From: Piscibacillus salipiscarius JCM 13188 | Lineage (GTDB): Bacteria; Bacillota; Bacilli; Bacillales; Alkalibacillaceae | Assembly (NCBI RefSeq): GCF_001311865.1 | Contig: NZ_BBCD01000027.1 | Coordinates: 1 to 40,317, forward strand | DNA length: 40,317 bases | Direction of reading: 5' to 3' | Shown: one piece after another, positions 38,359 through 40,317 of the stretch | Position numbering within the stretch: the first letter of the stretch is position 1 | Layout: each line of letters begins with the position of its first letter | The notes under the pieces: model-generated | What the model was told of the DNA's origin: nothing | Databases searched by the model: none | The model's input: the letters and a program-made list of their open reading frames with translations, nothing else | Program-made: the position numbers and the translations under genes

Positions 38359-39197
38359 ATGACAAAAGAAAAGTGGTATTTTATTAACACGAAAGCGCAT
38401 GACGCCGCTTATAACATGGCATTTGACGAGTGTCTTTTGCGCTGGCATAGTCAAGGTGATATTCCGCCTGTTTTAAGGTTTTACACGTGGACGCCTGCTG
38501 CGATGTCGGTTGGGTATTTTCAGAAGGTTGACGGGAAAATACATACAGAGAATGTTAAGCGCTACGGATTTGATTTCGTTCGCCGATTAACAGGTGGTCG
38601 TGCGGTCTTGCATGATCATGAATTAACATACAGCGTCGTTGTGTCTGAAACTCATCCTAAGATGCCGAAAACAGTTACGGAGGCTTACCGCGTGATTACG
38701 CAAGGTTTGCTTGAAGGCTACCGGTTACTCGGAATTGATGCTGATATGGCGGTCCCTGAAGGTAAGCTACAGCGTACGGGTTCTGCGGTTTGTTTTGATG
38801 AACCATCGTGGTACGAGCTTGTAATCGGCGATAAGAAGGCAGCTGGTAGTGCGCAGACGCGTAAGCAGGGGGTCATTCTCCAGCACGGATCGGTTCCAAT
38901 TAGTATGGATGACGATGTTTATTCGACATGTTCGCATATCCGGCTGATGAGGTTCGTGAGCGAGCGAAGGCGAAGTTTAAAGAGAAAGCGACGTCAATGG
39001 AAGCGTATTTAGGCCGAAAACTGACGCTTGAGGAAGTGGAAGAGGCCTTTCACCAAGGGTTTGAGAAAGGTTTAGATATAGAGTTAGTTCCTTTCAAGCT
39101 AACACCTGAACAAGAGCAAGAGGTTCAGACGTTAGCGGAAGAAAAATATAAGAATGATGAGTGGAATTTTTCACTGAATAAAAAGGGAGTCAAATAA
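38359..39197 (+). CDS. lipM: Octanoyltransferase LipM, one frameshift
   Basis: Transfers octanoate from acyl carrier protein to GcvH, the start of lipoate synthesis in Bacillus. About 279 residues after repair. [20 protein letters not shown] is the lipoyl-ligase fold signature; the LipM catalytic cysteine is C145 in [14 protein letters not shown], and the lysine is in [10 protein letters not shown]. One base is missing near 38926-38928; restoring it gives [21 protein letters not shown]. The ribosome binding site is weak (AAAGTGAG). It lies 21 bp before lipA, so both biosynthetic steps form one operon. Confidence 0.92.
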
Positions 39198-39218
39198 ATT
39201 TAAGAAGGGGTGGCATGG

Positions 39219-40142
39219 ATGGCGAAAAACAATGAATACGTCAGAAAGCCGGAATGGTTAAAAATTAAGCTTAACACGAACAAGAACTACACAGGTCTTA
39301 AAAAAATGATGCGCGAGAAAAATTTACATACGGTATGTGAGGAAGCGCGTTGTCCGAACATTCACGAATGCTGGGCGGTTCGTAAGACCGCTACATTCAT
39401 GATATTAGGTAAAGTTTGTACGCGTGGGTGCCGTTTCTGTGCGGTACAAACAGGGCTTCCAACTGAGATTGATTGGCAAGAGCCGCAGCGTGTAGCAGAG
39501 TCTGTTGAAATTATGGGACTTCGCCACGCAGTTATCACAGCGGTTGCGCGTGATGATTTGAAAGACGGAGGCGCAGGAGTTTTTGCCGAAACAGTTCGTG
39601 CGGTACGTGAACGTAATCCTGGTACAACTGTTGAAGTTCTGCCTTCTGATATGAAGGGTGACTACGAAAGCCTTCATACACTTATGGACGCGAAACCAGA
39701 CATTTTTAATCATAACATCGAAACGGTTCGCCGCTTAACACCAACTGTACGTTCGAAAGCGACATACGACCGTTCGTTAACGTTGCTAAAGCGTGTTAAA
39801 GAGGTCGCGCCTGATGTTCCGACGAAATCAAGCATCATGGTTGGTTTAGGTGAGACAAAAGAAGAGATCCTCGAAGCGATGGATGATCTATTAGCACATG
39901 ACGTGGATATTCTAACAATTGGTCAGTACTTACAACCAACACGTAATCATTTAAACGTCGTTCGTTACTACGAGCCACAAGAGTTTGCGGAACTGCGTAA
40001 GATTGCCTTCCAAAAAGGCTTTAAGCACTGCCAGTCAGCACCACTTGTTCGTTCATCTTACCATGCAGATGAGCAAGTCAGTGAAGCTGCTAAACAGCGC
40101 CGTGAACAATTCGAAAAACATTACATGAAAAACCCATCTTAA
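39219..40142 (+). CDS. lipA: Lipoyl synthase
   Basis: Radical-SAM enzyme inserting two sulfurs into protein-bound octanoyl groups. About 307 residues, intact. It has both cluster motifs: the auxiliary [12 protein letters not shown] and the radical-[11 protein letters not shown], plus the C-terminal RSSYHA serine that ligates the auxiliary cluster. ATG 39219 is preceded by GAAGGGGTGG; an out-of-frame ATG lies at 39215. Confidence 0.97.
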   Translation: MAKNNEYVRKPEWLKIKLNTNKNYTGLKKMMREKNLHTVCEEARCPNIHECWAVRKTATFMILGKVCTRGCRFCAVQTGLPTEIDWQEPQRVAESVEIMGLRHAVITAVARDDLKDGGAGVFAETVRAVRERNPGTTVEVLPSDMKGDYESLHTLMDAKPDIFNHNIETVRRLTPTVRSKATYDRSLTLLKRVKEVAPDVPTKSSIMVGLGETKEEILEAMDDLLAHDVDILTIGQYLQPTRNHLNVVRYYEPQEFAELRKIAFQKGFKHCQSAPLVRSSYHADEQVSEAAKQRREQFEKHYMKNPS

Positions 40143-40149
40143 TGAAGTT

Positions 40150-40182
40150 AATCCCCCTCAATCGGCTTGAGGGGGATTTTCT
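40150..40182 (+). terminator. lipM-lipA terminator
   Basis: AATCCCCCTCAA and TTGAGGGGGATT form a perfect 12-bp stem, then TTTTC. Confidence 0.92.
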
Positions 40183-40237
40183 GTGACTTGCAGGTATATG
40201 TTGATGAAATTTAACGAACCTCTCAGTCCTAACCGAC

Positions 40238-40317
40238 CGATAAATTAAAGAAAGTGATTGATAAATTTCAAAAAGTGATTGATAAAATCAAAAAAGTGGT
40301 CGATATTTTAGAAAAAC
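40238..40317 (+). repeat. 21-bp intergenic array, family 3, at least 4 units, cut by the window edge
   Basis: Units start at 40238, 40259, 40280 and 40301, exact 21-bp steps. Core (C/T)GATAAA, end AAAGTG(A/G)T. Same family as 20193-20335. It reads Ile-Asp-Lys-x-x-Lys-Val repeatedly in one frame. The array continues past the right edge. Confidence 0.88.

Overview
The window is a low-GC Gram-positive chromosome segment. TypA, HutP, LipM, SinR, TapA/TasA and Opp all have the Bacillaceae form, AGGAGG-type ribosome binding sites are common, and TTG/GTG starts are frequent. Acidic surface proteins and a BCCT osmolyte-type transporter hint at a salt-adapted member such as the Halobacillus group, but that placement is inference.

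Layout from left to right: kynU-kynB for tryptophan/kynurenine breakdown (- strand, running off the left edge); a PAS-PAS-PAS-GGDEF-EAL cyclic-di-GMP protein; a small lipoprotein; a methionine gamma-lyase with a cre-like site; rarD; a YneR-like protein and an unrecognised small protein; typA; a ferritin-like protein; a large secreted nuclease (lamin-tail + SNase + two OB repeats); an oppABCDF peptide importer; kbl-tdh for threonine to glycine; a TPR protein; a BCCT transporter; acyl-CoA thioesterase ykhA; the hut operon (hutP, antiterminated terminator, hutH, hutU, hutI, hutG); two small genes; a six-gene amyloid-fibre operon (tapA-sipW-calY-like-tasA-LPXTG protein-sortase D) facing a convergent sinR; and lipM-lipA. 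The metabolic theme is amino-acid and peptide scavenging (peptides, Trp, Met, Thr, His), with biofilm-matrix and second-messenger functions alongside.

Two things stand out. (1) Intergenic gaps hold arrays with an exact 21-bp period. Each unit has a conserved half of about 10 bp and a freely varying half of about 11 bp. Three motif families share the period, and all lie in the same orientation on the + strand whichever way the flanking genes point. (2) The tasA operon carries an extra TasA-fold protein with an LPQTG wall-sorting signal and its own class D sortase. That protein lacks the N-terminal segment that serves as donor strand in TasA fibres, so it looks like a covalently anchored, acceptor-only fibre base. 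Palindromic GTTC-N8-GAAC sites of SinR type lie upstream of tapA, spaced 63 and 126 bp apart.

Data caveat: about 26 single-base frameshifts, mostly in homopolymers, break 18 otherwise well-conserved genes. Most are probably sequencing errors. Such genes are given here as one CDS across the shift, with the shift position named.
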